NCBI RefSeq assembly: GCF_003340555.1
Contig: NZ_QPLJ01000005.1
Location: 172,036 to 236,035 of the forward strand
DNA length: 64,000 bases
Direction: 5' to 3'
DNA from: Jannaschia formosa
GTDB taxonomy: Bacteria; Pseudomonadota; Alphaproteobacteria; Rhodobacterales; Rhodobacteraceae
The notes under the pieces are model-generated. The model was not told the DNA's origin, did no database searches, and saw only the letters and a list, made by a program, of their open reading frames with translations. Shown here one piece after another: positions 1-9,542 of the stretch; within the stretch, counting starts at the first letter, position 1; the number at the start of each line of letters is the position of its first letter. The position numbers and the translations under genes are program-made.

Positions 1-235
1 TGGCGTCGAGCGATTTCTCGGGCGCATGACCCTCGGGCGCCAGGATCCCGGTCGCGACGAAGGCGAGGTCGATCCCGGGCAGGGTGCGGAACGCCCGCGC
101 CACAGACGCCTCGTCGGTCACGTCCAGGCCGTTCGCGCTGCGGCTCAGGCCGACGACCTCGTGATCTTCGGACAGCCGGTCGGCCAGTGCTGCGCCGATC
201 CCGCCGGATGCGCCGATGACGAGTGCGTTACCCAT
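1..235 (-). CDS. SDR family oxidoreductase, N-terminal part (runs off window)
   Basis: Only the first 78 codons are in the window; the gene continues beyond base 1. The protein begins MGNALVIGASGGIGAALAD, the beta1-turn-alpha nucleotide-binding motif (GASGGIG) of short-chain dehydrogenases/reductases. A later GLDVTDEASV segment matches the usual D-V-T strand end that contacts the adenine. The catalytic Tyr-Lys lies outside the window, so substrate and activity cannot be assigned. It is divergent from the propeller gene at 313, with 77 bases between. The family call is firm; C-factor-like SDRs of this length class are one guess. Confidence 0.8.
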   Translation of the reverse strand, partial: MGNALVIGASGGIGAALADRLSEDHEVVGLSRSANGLDVTDEASVARAFRTLPGIDLAFVATGILAPEGHAPEKSLDA

Positions 236-312
236 GAGGCCCCCTCGGCCGTTTGCCTTGACCTGCGGCGAGCTAGTGCCAGCCTCCCCGGAGACGAGGC
301 AGGGAGTGTCGC

Positions 313-1080
313 ATGGGACGTCAGGGACTGGTGATCTGCTTGGGGCTTGCCGCGGCGCCTGCCGCGGCGCTGGAACTGACGCTGACCGACAGATACGACC
401 TGAACCGCCCGGCGAGCCTGGATTACGACCCGACCTTCTGCGGGCTCTGGATCGCGAACGAGGGGCCGGAGGCAGTCCTGGTGACGCTCGCCGGGGAGGA
501 GCTGCGCCGGGTCCGCGCCGACCTGAGCCGGATCAAGGCGATCGCGGTCGAGGGCGAGCACCTGATCGTCGGCGACGGCTTCGGCCGGATGCAGCGGCTG
601 ACCAAGGACGGCGTGCCGCTGGCCGAGCCGTTCCCGCTGCAGGGCGGCTATTCCGACACCGAGGGCGTGGCGGTGGCGGCTGACGGGATGCTGGTGACGG
701 TCGAGGACGACCCCGAGCGTCTGACCTGGTTCACGCCCGACGGGGCCGTTGCGCGGCGGATCGACACCACGCGGCTGGACCCGCCGCTGACGGAGCCGCA
801 GGGCATCGCCATCGACCCCCGCACCGGCCATCTGCTGATCGTGGACGACCGGGAGGGGAGTAACTCGCTCTACGAGCTCTCACCCGAAGGCGAGCTTCTG
901 GCGACGGCCCCCTTGTGGGAACATGGCAGCGACCCCGAGGGGATCGCGATCCGTCCGGGCTCCGACCAACTCTTCGTCGCCTTCGACGAGGGGGCCAGCA
1001 TCGCGAGCTTCGACTACGTGCCGACGCTGCCCGAGGGGGCCGAGGCCCTGCCGCCCGGGGCGGATTGCATGATGTTCTGA
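313..1080 (+). CDS. Exported beta-propeller protein (SdiA-regulated/NHL-like)
   Basis: A 255-residue protein whose N-terminus (MGRQGLVICLGLAAAPAAALE) looks like a Sec signal peptide cleaved near residue 20. The remainder carries repeated blade-like motifs: TEGVAVAADG, EPQGIAIDPRTGHLLIVDD and DPEGIAIRPGSDQLFVAFD. These resemble the SdiA-regulated / NHL-type periplasmic beta-propellers. No catalytic residues can be named. It ends ADCMMF. The nearest neighbours are a divergent SDR gene and, downstream, an intergenic repeat element. The fold is inferred from the repeat pattern; the role is unknown. Confidence 0.7.
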   Translation: MGRQGLVICLGLAAAPAAALELTLTDRYDLNRPASLDYDPTFCGLWIANEGPEAVLVTLAGEELRRVRADLSRIKAIAVEGEHLIVGDGFGRMQRLTKDGVPLAEPFPLQGGYSDTEGVAVAADGMLVTVEDDPERLTWFTPDGAVARRIDTTRLDPPLTEPQGIAIDPRTGHLLIVDDREGSNSLYELSPEGELLATAPLWEHGSDPEGIAIRPGSDQLFVAFDEGASIASFDYVPTLPEGAEALPPGADCMMF

Positions 1081-1143
1081 GGGCGATGGGTGGAAGACCA
1101 AAGGGGATTCTTGCGCCCCCGGAGGTCGGCGCCTGCCGAGAGG

Positions 1144-1200
1144 GCAGGACCGGGGGCCAGCCCCCGGACCCCCGGAGTATTTTCGGCCACAGGAAGGAGG
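1144..1200 (+). repeat. Dispersed intergenic repeat, copy 1
   Basis: The segment contains a hairpin (CCGGGGGC, CA, GCCCCCGG) followed by GACCCCCGGAGTATTTTCGG and a CCACAGGAAGG tail. The same order of blocks occurs at 9543-9600 (inverted) and 20394-20440. It lies between two converging genes. Repeats with the CCCCGGAGTATTT core are frequent between genes in Rhodobacteraceae, as far as I know. Confidence 0.8.
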
Positions 1201-1248
1201 GGCCCGTTAACCCTGATGGTTCGTCAAGGGCGGCGTTGGCAGGCTCTC

Positions 1249-2031
1249 TCAGACCGACAGCAGGTTCAGCGTCAGCGCCTTGCGCACCGCGTGGCTCGTG
1301 TTGGTCGCGTTCAGCGCCTCTCGGGCGAGGCGCAGGTGCTTCTCCACCGTGGTCGCCTCGACCTGCATGATCGTCGCGATGTCCTTGACCGTCTTGCCCT
1401 GGCTCGACCATTCCAGCACCTCGCGCTGGCGCGAGGACAGCGGCCGGAGCAGCGGCTGCGGAAGGGTCGAGACCCGAAGGTGCAGCGCCCGGGCCAGCAT
1501 CTCGATCGCGCCGCCGTTCACCTGCCAGATCATGTAGGCCACGGCTTCATCCATGTCCTGCGCCAGGCTGATCGACATGGCGGCGTTCACGCCCGGCATC
1601 GCGTCCCGCAGGCCGCCGAGGAAGCCCGGTCCGATCCCGTGGACGCGGCGCAGCTGCATCAGGCGGGCGAGCTGCTTCGTGACCGGCCCGTCATAGGTCG
1701 CCGCGACCTCCGAGACCGCCTTGAAGCCGCGGTTCGTCTGTGCCCAGTCGAAGAGCGGGTTGCCGAGATAGAGTTGCTCGTCGACATAGGCGTCGAGCCA
1801 TTCCGGCGGCCCGTGATGCAGCAGAAGCACCTCGGCGGGATCGACCGGGTCGGGCGGGCCGGGATGGCGCGCCTGCGCATAGAGCAGGTAATCGAAGCCT
1901 ATGCCGAGCACGGCGTCCGAGAAGACCTTCCAGGCCTCGTCGACCGACTGCGACCGCAGCAGAGCGCTGATCGCGGCGAGTTGCGCCTCGGCGGTCAGAG
2001 GCGCGAAATCATGTGTGGGCGCGTCTGCCAT
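1249..2031 (-). CDS. LuxR-family regulator with autoinducer-binding domain (LuxR solo)
   Basis: A 260-residue protein. Residues about 20-165 look like an N-acyl-homoserine-lactone-binding domain, including DYLLYAQA and a P-L-F-D-W segment. Residues about 190-255 are a LuxR-type helix-turn-helix: LSSRQREVLEWSSQGKTV followed by TVEKHLRLAREALN. The start was set at the ATG preceded by AGGAG with six-base spacing; an upstream in-frame ATG lacks such a site. No luxI-type synthase is present nearby, so it may sense exogenous or remotely encoded signals. Signal specificity cannot be read from the sequence. Confidence 0.88.
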   Translation of the reverse strand: MADAPTHDFAPLTAEAQLAAISALLRSQSVDEAWKVFSDAVLGIGFDYLLYAQARHPGPPDPVDPAEVLLLHHGPPEWLDAYVDEQLYLGNPLFDWAQTNRGFKAVSEVAATYDGPVTKQLARLMQLRRVHGIGPGFLGGLRDAMPGVNAAMSISLAQDMDEAVAYMIWQVNGGAIEMLARALHLRVSTLPQPLLRPLSSRQREVLEWSSQGKTVKDIATIMQVEATTVEKHLRLAREALNATNTSHAVRKALTLNLLSV

Positions 2032-2158
2032 GCGATGCTCCTGACCTCGGGTCAGGATCGGGGGTTTGGCATTCGAAAGCAACGGGGATGCGACGATTCC
2101 CGGCATGGACGGGGATTTCGGGGTTCACATCCGGCGTCGTTGCGGTATCTTCCAGCCC

Positions 2159-2203
2159 ATGACGACGTTCCTGACCCTGGACCTTCTTCTTAGCCGCTCC
2201 TGA
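2159..2203 (+). CDS. leuL: Leucine-rich leader peptide of leuA
   Basis: A 14-codon ORF, MTTFLTLDLLLSRS, lies 72 bases upstream of leuA on the same strand. Five of 14 codons are Leu, three of them consecutive CTT, while the surrounding genes almost always use CTG or CTC. This is the layout of a leucine transcription-attenuation leader, in which ribosome stalling at Leu codons reports charged tRNA-Leu. The stop codon lies inside the 5' arm of a 13-bp stem. No strong Shine-Dalgarno is evident upstream. Function is inferred from composition and position. Confidence 0.72.
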   Translation: MTTFLTLDLLLSRS

Positions 2204-2245
2204 GCGTGCCATCCGGCGCGACCGCTCGGGAGTGGACCAGCGCCG
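2194..2245 (+). promoter_or_regulatory. Candidate leu attenuator: alternative stems upstream of leuA
   Basis: Bases 2194-2206 can pair with 2223-2235 over 13 bp (two G-U pairs, 16-base loop). A competing structure pairs 2214-2219 with 2240-2245 around a small 2222-2226/2231-2235 hairpin. The two share bases, so they exclude each other, as an attenuator requires. There is no U-run after the second stem, so a classical intrinsic terminator is not evident. Control might act on Rho or on translation instead. Confidence 0.5.
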
Positions 2246-2275
2246 AAGACATCCAGACAGAACAGGACCTCAGCC

Positions 2276-3844
2276 ATGACCAAGCCAACCGATTCCAACC
2301 GGGTCGTCATCTTCGACACCACCCTGCGCGACGGCGAGCAGTCACCCGGTGCGACCATGACCCATGACGAGAAGCTGGAGATCGCCCAGATGCTCGACGA
2401 GATGGGCGTCGACGTCATCGAGGCGGGCTTTCCCATTGCCTCCGAAGGCGATTTCGCCGCCGTCGCCGAGATCGCGAAGAATGCGAAGAACGCCACGATC
2501 TGCGGCCTGGCGCGCGCCAACTTCAAGGATATCGACCGCTGCTGGGACGCAGTCCGCCACGCGAAGTCCCCGCGCATCCACACCTTCATCGGCACCTCGC
2601 CGCTGCATCGCGCCATCCCGAACCTGACAAAGGACGAGATGGCCGAGCGCATCCACGATACCGTCACCCATGCCCGCAACCTCTGCGACAATGTGCAATG
2701 GTCGCCGATGGACGCCACGCGGACGGAATGGGACTATCTGGCCCGCGTAGTCGAGATCGCCATCAGGGCCGGGGCGACGACGATCAACATCCCGGACACC
2801 GTCGGCTACACCGCCCCGAACGAGAGCGCGGACCTGATCCGCCGCCTGATCGCCGAGGTCCCGGGCGCCGACGAGGTGATCTTCGCCACGCATTGCCACA
2901 ACGATCTGGGCATGGCGACGGCGAACTCGCTGGCCGCCGTCGAGGGCGGCGCGCGCCAAATCGAATGCACGATCAACGGCCTGGGCGAACGCGCGGGGAA
3001 CACCGCGCTGGAAGAGGTGGTGATGGCGCTGAAGGTGCGCCACGACATCATGCCCTTCACCACCGGCGTGGATTCGACCAGGCTGATGGCGATCTCGCGC
3101 CGCGTCGCCTCGGTCTCGGGCTTCCCGGTGCAGTTCAACAAGGCCATCGTCGGCAAGAACGCCTTCGCCCACGAGTCGGGCATCCACCAGGACGGGATGC
3201 TGAAGAACGCCGAGACATTCGAGATCATGCGCCCCGAGGATGTCGGGCTCACCGAGACCTCGCTGGTCATGGGCAAGCATTCCGGCCGCGCCGCGCTGCG
3301 CTCCAAGCTCAAGGAGCTGGGCTATACCCTGGCCGACAACCAGCTCGCCGATGTCTTCGTGCGGTTCAAGGCGCTGGCCGACCGCAAGAAGGAGATCTAC
3401 GACGAGGACCTGATCGCCCTGATGCAGGACGAGGAACGCTCGGGCGAGGACCGGATCAAGGTCGAGAGCCTGCGCGTCACCTGCGGCACCGGCGGCCCGG
3501 CCGAGGCGCAGCTGACCCTCACCATCGACGGCAAGCCGGTCTCGTCCGAGGCGACGGGCGACGGCCCCGTGGATGCGGCGTTCAACGCGGTCAAGGCGCT
3601 CGTCTCCCATTCCGCGCGGCTGCAGCTCTACCAGGTGTCAGCGGTGACCGAGGGAACGGACGCCCAGGCCACGGTCACCGTGCGGCTGGAGGAGGCGGGG
3701 CGCATCGTCTCGGGTCAGTCGGCGGATACAGACACGGTCGTCGCCAGCGTCCGCGCCTATGTCAACGCGCTCAACCGCCTGATGATGCGGCGCGAGAAGG
3801 CGGGGTCGGACGCGCGCGAGATCAGCTACAAGGACGCGGGCTAG
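2276..3844 (+). CDS. leuA: 2-isopropylmalate synthase
   Basis: A 522-residue protein catalysing the first committed step of leucine synthesis: acetyl-CoA plus 2-oxoisovalerate gives 2-isopropylmalate. The N-terminal TIM barrel starts with the family signature VVIFDTTLRDGEQSPGA. Metal ligands follow in THCHNDLG, and NGLGERAGNT is the second signature. The C-terminal third (from about 390) is the LeuA dimer/allosteric domain for leucine feedback, including the CGTGG and DGPVDAAFNAVKA segments. Length fits the bacterial family. A Leu-rich leader ORF precedes it, so transcriptional control by leucine is likely. A hypothetical gene begins directly after its stop codon. Confidence 0.97.
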   Translation: MTKPTDSNRVVIFDTTLRDGEQSPGATMTHDEKLEIAQMLDEMGVDVIEAGFPIASEGDFAAVAEIAKNAKNATICGLARANFKDIDRCWDAVRHAKSPRIHTFIGTSPLHRAIPNLTKDEMAERIHDTVTHARNLCDNVQWSPMDATRTEWDYLARVVEIAIRAGATTINIPDTVGYTAPNESADLIRRLIAEVPGADEVIFATHCHNDLGMATANSLAAVEGGARQIECTINGLGERAGNTALEEVVMALKVRHDIMPFTTGVDSTRLMAISRRVASVSGFPVQFNKAIVGKNAFAHESGIHQDGMLKNAETFEIMRPEDVGLTETSLVMGKHSGRAALRSKLKELGYTLADNQLADVFVRFKALADRKKEIYDEDLIALMQDEERSGEDRIKVESLRVTCGTGGPAEAQLTLTIDGKPVSSEATGDGPVDAAFNAVKALVSHSARLQLYQVSAVTEGTDAQATVTVRLEEAGRIVSGQSADTDTVVASVRAYVNALNRLMMRREKAGSDAREISYKDAG

Positions 3845-4546
3845 GTGCTGGGCTGGCTCAGGCGGCGGCGGTCCGAGCCGCCGCCTCCGGCCGGGCCGAG
3901 CTGGCCGCGCCTGGAAAGCCCGCTTCCGCTGCTTCTCCCCGGGGACGGCCGTAGGGTCCTCAGCCTTTATGGCCCGCTCAACAACGTGGAGTCCTTCGTC
4001 GGCCATCTGCTGTCTCGGGGGGCCGCACCTGCGCGCATTCCATCGGACTATCGCGGTGCGGCGGCCGTCGAACGCTATGTCGGGAACGTGGAGGGCGAGG
4101 GCCACGCGCTCTTCGCGGAGAATGCCGGCAGCGAAATCCGCGCGATTCTGGAGGATGCGTCGACAGGGAGCGAGGTTCTGAACCTGCCCGCGGTCGGATC
4201 GATCATCGCGGAGTATCGGGACCTGCTCGAAGAGGACCCTCGTTGGGAGGGCGGGACTCTCGAAGACGAGGGAAAGGCGAAGGTCTTCCGGGAGAGGTAC
4301 GAGGCGCTCGACGAGCGGCTCTACGCCGTCAAGGCTGGCGAGGCGGAGATCATGCAGTCCGTGGAAGACATTCCGCAGGAGTTCCGCGCCGAGGTCAGGA
4401 CGTTGCTGGAGACCGACTCGTTCTACCGGGCGAACCTGCCCTACCTGCGCGGCAGGGTCTGGGTTCTCAATCATCCCCGGCTCGAATGGCATGTCGGACC
4501 GAACTACTGGGATCGCGTCACGGCACTGGCGAGGGATCTCCAGTAG
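3845..4546 (+). CDS. Conserved-looking hypothetical protein coupled to leuA
   Basis: A 233-residue protein starting at a GTG placed immediately after the leuA TAG, with AAGGA inside the leuA end serving as a likely ribosome site. The N-terminus is basic and proline-rich (MLGWLRRRRSEPPPPAG). The rest is acidic, predicted soluble and mostly helical, with no signal peptide or membrane segment. Its C-terminal segment is aromatic (YLRGRVWVLN, LEWHVGPNYWDRV). I do not recognise the family. Immediate coupling to leuA suggests co-expression, but a role in leucine synthesis is not shown. Codon choice resembles leuA, supporting a real gene. Confidence 0.65.
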   Translation: MLGWLRRRRSEPPPPAGPSWPRLESPLPLLLPGDGRRVLSLYGPLNNVESFVGHLLSRGAAPARIPSDYRGAAAVERYVGNVEGEGHALFAENAGSEIRAILEDASTGSEVLNLPAVGSIIAEYRDLLEEDPRWEGGTLEDEGKAKVFRERYEALDERLYAVKAGEAEIMQSVEDIPQEFRAEVRTLLETDSFYRANLPYLRGRVWVLNHPRLEWHVGPNYWDRVTALARDLQ

Positions 4547-4929
4547 CTCCGACGCTCCGCCTGGCCCTTGGGGGTCGCCAGGGCGCGGTGCCGTCCGACG
4601 TGCGTCCCTGCGGCAAGGCGGGGACGCGCTGGCCTGCGCCGAGCGTTCCTCGGGGCCGGAGCGGTCGCCGGCCTTGCCCGACAGGTAATGCCCCTGACGC
4701 CCGACGCCACCATGGTCGCCCTGGCCTGCCTTCGGATCGGATGTCGCGCTCTTCGCTCCGAGGATGCGCCTTCGTGGCGGAGGCCGGACGCAAAGCGCGG
4801 GGGGAGGTCATCTGTCGGAACCCTCGCCAACGTGCCGGACGACAGGGCTGTCCTCCGGAGGGCGCTGCCGCGCTTCACGCTCCCGGATCGCTCGCGAAAT
4901 GGCTTCGCTCGACCCCAACGTCCTATGCG
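4547..4929. other. Gene-free stretch of 383 bases
   Basis: The reading frames here (up to about 120 codons on the minus strand) give Arg/Pro/Ala-rich translations without family motifs and overlap one another on both strands. The segment lies between two converging genes. No RNA gene, terminator or transposon end was recognised. Confidence 0.6.
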
Positions 4930-6048
4930 TCAGGTAGCCGGGACCGAGCCCAAGGGCGACGGCAAAGGCGCCGTTGACGCCATGCCCGAGCGAGGAGCGG
5001 GGGCGAGCCGGTCCAGCAGACAGCGCAGGGTCAGGCGATACTCCTCCAGCGCGGGCTCGGGCTGCGGCGTCCGCAGGAACCAGCTGCGCCGCAGGTCCCA
5101 GGCGCGCGCGGCCGGATGGCGGGGATCGGCCCCGATCCCGGCCAGCCGGCCCCCGCCGTTATAGAGCGTCATCTCACCGACATGGGCGCTTTCCCCGTCG
5201 GTGAGCAGGTCGATGCGGATGTGGTCGAAGGGCGCCGCCAACTGCTGCGCGGCGCGGATCAGCGCCTGCCAGTTGGGGGGCAGCGGGGCGGGGTCGAAGG
5301 CCTGCGCCGTCTCGGGCAGATCCCGGCTCAGCCGGACGCGCCCCTCCGCATCCGCGGCCCAGAACTGCCCGGTCGGGGTGCCGAAGCGGTCGAAGATCCG
5401 CAGCACCCGCTCGATCCGGTCGCCGAAGACATAGACCTCCACCTCCTCCAGCCTGCGTCCGGGGGCGGGGCGGACCCGTTCCTCGATCAGGATGCGGGGC
5501 GGGATCGGGCCGTAGCCCCATTCGAACTGCCGCCAGCCATGACGATGCGCCATGAAGCGGTGCCCCGCGGCCCGCAGATCCGCCAAGGTCGTCTCGCCGG
5601 GGGTCAGGAACAGCTGCGCCTGCCAGCCATGCGCCGCCTTCGCGACGGCCAAGCGGCCGAGCGCCGTGTCGGGGATCGCCTCCGGATCGGTGCCCTGCCA
5701 GATCAGCCGGGGAGCGGCGAGCGGCATCCGCTCGGCCGCAAGCCAGTCCTTCACCGCGATCTTGTCGATCACGGCAGGGAACAGCGGGTTGCGGTCGAAG
5801 ACCTTCCGCCAGGTGAACTTCTCGTTGATCGTGCGCGGCAGCGCCACGCGCAGGCCCTGCTGGTCATTGGCGGGGTCGAGCCGGCAGGCACGCCAGCGCA
5901 GCTTGGCATGCGTCTCGGCGATCCATGCCTCCGTCCGCGCGAAGACTTGCGCCTCGGCCCGGGTCAGCGCGACGTCGTCCAGCGTCGGAGGACAGGCGCT
6001 GAAGGACTGGTCGAAGCCGCCATCGGGATGAAAGAAGAGTTCCGGCAT
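4930..6048 (-). CDS. TupA-like ATP-grasp protein, paralogue 1
   Basis: A 372-residue protein of the TupA-like ATP-grasp family. Family hallmarks are INEKFTWRKVFDRNPLFP followed by DKIAVKDW (the substrate/ATP entry region), PRILIEERV with EVYVFGD (central strands), and the late acidic segment IRIDLLTDG, which supplies probable metal/ATP ligands, before GEMTLYNGGG. Known ATP-grasp relatives ligate a carboxylate to an amine; TupA acts in teichuronopeptide synthesis in Bacillus. No membrane segment is seen. It is the last of three same-strand paralogues (4930-8276) reading toward leuA. The substrate is unknown. Confidence 0.8.
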   Translation of the reverse strand: MPELFFHPDGGFDQSFSACPPTLDDVALTRAEAQVFARTEAWIAETHAKLRWRACRLDPANDQQGLRVALPRTINEKFTWRKVFDRNPLFPAVIDKIAVKDWLAAERMPLAAPRLIWQGTDPEAIPDTALGRLAVAKAAHGWQAQLFLTPGETTLADLRAAGHRFMAHRHGWRQFEWGYGPIPPRILIEERVRPAPGRRLEEVEVYVFGDRIERVLRIFDRFGTPTGQFWAADAEGRVRLSRDLPETAQAFDPAPLPPNWQALIRAAQQLAAPFDHIRIDLLTDGESAHVGEMTLYNGGGRLAGIGADPRHPAARAWDLRRSWFLRTPQPEPALEEYRLTLRCLLDRLAPAPRSGMASTAPLPSPLGSVPAT

Positions 6049-6128
6049 CGAGCCCCCGGTCTGATCACGACATCACCATCGCCGACCGATGGTTAAGATC
6101 GCGTTGCCGCTATCCCTATGGCGCCCGA

Positions 6129-7232
6129 TCAGACCTGCGTCTCGGCCCAGTCGAGCAGGGCGCCCAGCGTCAGGCGATACTCCTCGAGCATCGGGTCGAC
6201 CTGCGGCGTCCGCAGGAACCAGCTGCGCCGGAGGTCCCAGGCCAGCGTTGCCGGATGCGCGCCATCGGCTCCGATCCGCGCCATCCGGCCGCCCTGGTTG
6301 TAGACGGTCATCTCGTTGAGCACCGCGCGGCTGCCATCGGTCAAAAGGTCGACGCGCATGTGGTCGAACGGCGCGGCGATTTGCTGCGCAGCCCGGATCA
6401 TCTCCTCCCAGTTCGGCGGGGGCGGCGCGCGGTCGATGATCTCGGCGACGTCGAGCGGCCGGTTCGACCTCTGCACCCATCCGTCGGCATCCGCGTCCCA
6501 GACCTGGCCGCTGATCGTGCCGAAGCGGTCGAAGAGCCGCACGATCCGCTCGATCCGGTCGCCGAAGACGTAGACCTTCACCTCCTCCAGACGGGTTCCG
6601 GGCGCGGCCACGATCTCCTCCTCGATCAGGAGGCGGGGCGGGATCCGGGAATAGCCCCATTCGAACAGGCGCCAGCCATGGCGATGCGTCAGCATCTCGG
6701 CGGCGGCGGCGCGGATCTCCGCGGGCTCCGCCTCTCCGGGCCGCAGGAAGAGCTGCGACCGCCAGCCCTGAGCCGGCTTCATGACGGCCCGCCGGGTCAG
6801 GACCGAGGCGGGGATGGCGTCAGGGTCGGTGCCCTGCCACAGCAGCTCGGGCGCGCGCAGCGGCATCCGCTCGGTCACGAGCCAGTCCTTCACGGCAATC
6901 TTGTCGATCAGGACCGGCAGGCGCGGGTCGTGGTCGAACAGCTTTCGCCAGGTGAACTTCTCGTTGATCGAGCGCGGCAGGGCGACCTGGAATGTCTCGA
7001 GCACGTTCGCCTTGTCGATCCGCACTGATCTCCAGCGCAGCTTCTCATGCGTCTCGACGACCCAGCGCTCCATCCGGTCGAAATAGCGCCGCTCCGCCGG
7101 TTTGAGGGGCAGGTCGTCGAGCGGCGCATGAGAGGGGCGAAGTCCCGGCTGGCGGAAGCTGCCATCGGTGTGGAAGACAAGAGGGGGGAGCACGGTGTCC
7201 GGGTCCGGCAGTGGAAGGCCGCTCGGAATCAC
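6129..7232 (-). CDS. TupA-like ATP-grasp protein, paralogue 2
   Basis: A 367-residue protein clearly paralogous to its neighbour at 4930-6048. It shares INEKFTWRKLFDHDP, DKIAVKDWLVTERMPL, PPRLLIEEEI, VKVYVFGDRIERIVRLFDRF, MRVDLLTDGSRAVLNEMT and a W-D-L-R-R-S-W-F-L-R-T-P tail. The long start is a GTG at 7232. A second GTG at 7193 would align better with the first paralogue's N-terminus, so the true start is uncertain. It is separated from paralogue 1 by 80 bases and from paralogue 3 by 15. Function is inferred only at family level (ATP-dependent carboxylate-amine ligation). Confidence 0.8.
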   Translation of the reverse strand: MIPSGLPLPDPDTVLPPLVFHTDGSFRQPGLRPSHAPLDDLPLKPAERRYFDRMERWVVETHEKLRWRSVRIDKANVLETFQVALPRSINEKFTWRKLFDHDPRLPVLIDKIAVKDWLVTERMPLRAPELLWQGTDPDAIPASVLTRRAVMKPAQGWRSQLFLRPGEAEPAEIRAAAAEMLTHRHGWRLFEWGYSRIPPRLLIEEEIVAAPGTRLEEVKVYVFGDRIERIVRLFDRFGTISGQVWDADADGWVQRSNRPLDVAEIIDRAPPPPNWEEMIRAAQQIAAPFDHMRVDLLTDGSRAVLNEMTVYNQGGRMARIGADGAHPATLAWDLRRSWFLRTPQVDPMLEEYRLTLGALLDWAETQV

Positions 7233-7247
7233 CTTATGCGCGAAAGT

Positions 7248-8276
7248 TCAAGGGCCGAGTTCGCCCGCCCTTCCCGCGCCGCGCGTCCCGTCCGCAAGGT
7301 CCAGCGCTCGTGCGAGACTGCGCGCGTAGATCCGCCATGCGAGCCCGCCGGCCGGCCGGCGCAGTGCGCCTGCGTCGCGGATGTCCCAGGCCCGCGACAG
7401 CGGCGCTTCCGGGTCGTAGCCCTTGCCGGCGAACTTCCCGCCCTCTGAATAGAGCGTCAGCTCGCCCAGCCAGACGTCGCGGTCATCGGCGAGGAAGTCG
7501 ACGCGGACGTGATCGAGCGACCGGCTGAGCGCGCGCGCCGCGTGGAGCATCTCGTCGAGGCGCGGCGAGGGCGGTCCCTTCTTGACCACCCGGCAGACGC
7601 CCGGCGGCGTGTCCAGCAGGCGCAGACGGCCGGTCTCGTCGGCCTCATAGGCCTGCCCCGCCCTCGGGCGGCTTTGCGGGTCGATGCGGACGACCCGGGC
7701 GATCCGGCCGGCGAAGGCATAGACCTTCCAGTCCTCAAGCGGCACCCCGGGCCGCCCGACCCGCCGCTCCACGAAGACGCGGCGGGGGATCGCCAGATAG
7801 CCCCATTCGCCGTTGGCGCGGCCGAAATCGTCGGAAAGCCAGCCCGCGATCCGCTGCGCGATCAGCTCGGGATCCGCCCCGTCCTCGCGCACCAGATGCA
7901 CACCGCCGGAATTGTGGTTCACCTTGACCACCGCATCCGGGGTGAGCAGCGCGCGGGGCAGATCCTCGGCCCGCTCGCCCTGCCACAGGACCTGAGGTTG
8001 AGGCGGCAGGTCGAGTCCCTGTGCCGCCACCCAGTCGCGCGCAGCCAGCTTGTCGGACAGGGTGACGTGCAGCGGGTCGCGGTCGACGACCTTGCGCCAG
8101 AGGAACTTCTCGTCGCCCGCGAGGGGCAGCGCATGGAACGGCCGGAAGCCCTGCGCCCGCGCCCGGCGCCAGGAGTTCACCATCAGGCGGGGCGCGCGGA
8201 GCGCGATCCAAAGCTCGGCGGCCAGCAGGACTGCGCGGTCGGCAAGAGGCAATCCCGTAAATCTCGATAGCGGCAT
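7248..8276 (-). CDS. TupA-like ATP-grasp protein, paralogue 3 (divergent)
   Basis: A 342-residue, more divergent member of the same family. It has GDEKFLWRKVVDRDPLHVT and DKLAARDWVAAQGL in place of the INEKF/DKIAVKDW blocks. It then shows VVKVNHNSGG, PRRVFVERRV, WKVYAFAGRI and VRVDFLADDRDVWLGELTLY. It is the first gene of the trio and divergent from mreB, 188 bases away. The VNHNSGG block is the ATP-binding loop region that the two shorter relatives have largely lost. Start by ATG at 8276. Family confident, substrate unknown. Confidence 0.78.
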   Translation of the reverse strand: MPLSRFTGLPLADRAVLLAAELWIALRAPRLMVNSWRRARAQGFRPFHALPLAGDEKFLWRKVVDRDPLHVTLSDKLAARDWVAAQGLDLPPQPQVLWQGERAEDLPRALLTPDAVVKVNHNSGGVHLVREDGADPELIAQRIAGWLSDDFGRANGEWGYLAIPRRVFVERRVGRPGVPLEDWKVYAFAGRIARVVRIDPQSRPRAGQAYEADETGRLRLLDTPPGVCRVVKKGPPSPRLDEMLHAARALSRSLDHVRVDFLADDRDVWLGELTLYSEGGKFAGKGYDPEAPLSRAWDIRDAGALRRPAGGLAWRIYARSLARALDLADGTRGAGRAGELGP

Positions 8277-8404
8277 CGGACTTCTTTAGGCTGCCCCCGA
8301 TGCCCCGTCCACGGTCGCTTGCGGGTCGCGCGCGGGGCCATGGGCGAAATGCGGCTCATCGCGTCGACGTCGCGCACTGGACCCGACCCCGTCCGAGGGT
8401 CTAG

Positions 8405-9502
<1,098 letters not shown>

Positions 9503-9542
9503 CCCCTGTTCACCGGAGGTTAAGGTTAACGCGCCCACCCAC

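Noticed and set aside
4547-4929. Overlapping frames of 65 to 198 codons after the leuA-coupled gene
   Set aside because: The products are Arg/Pro-rich, overlap on both strands, and show no motif or ribosome site.
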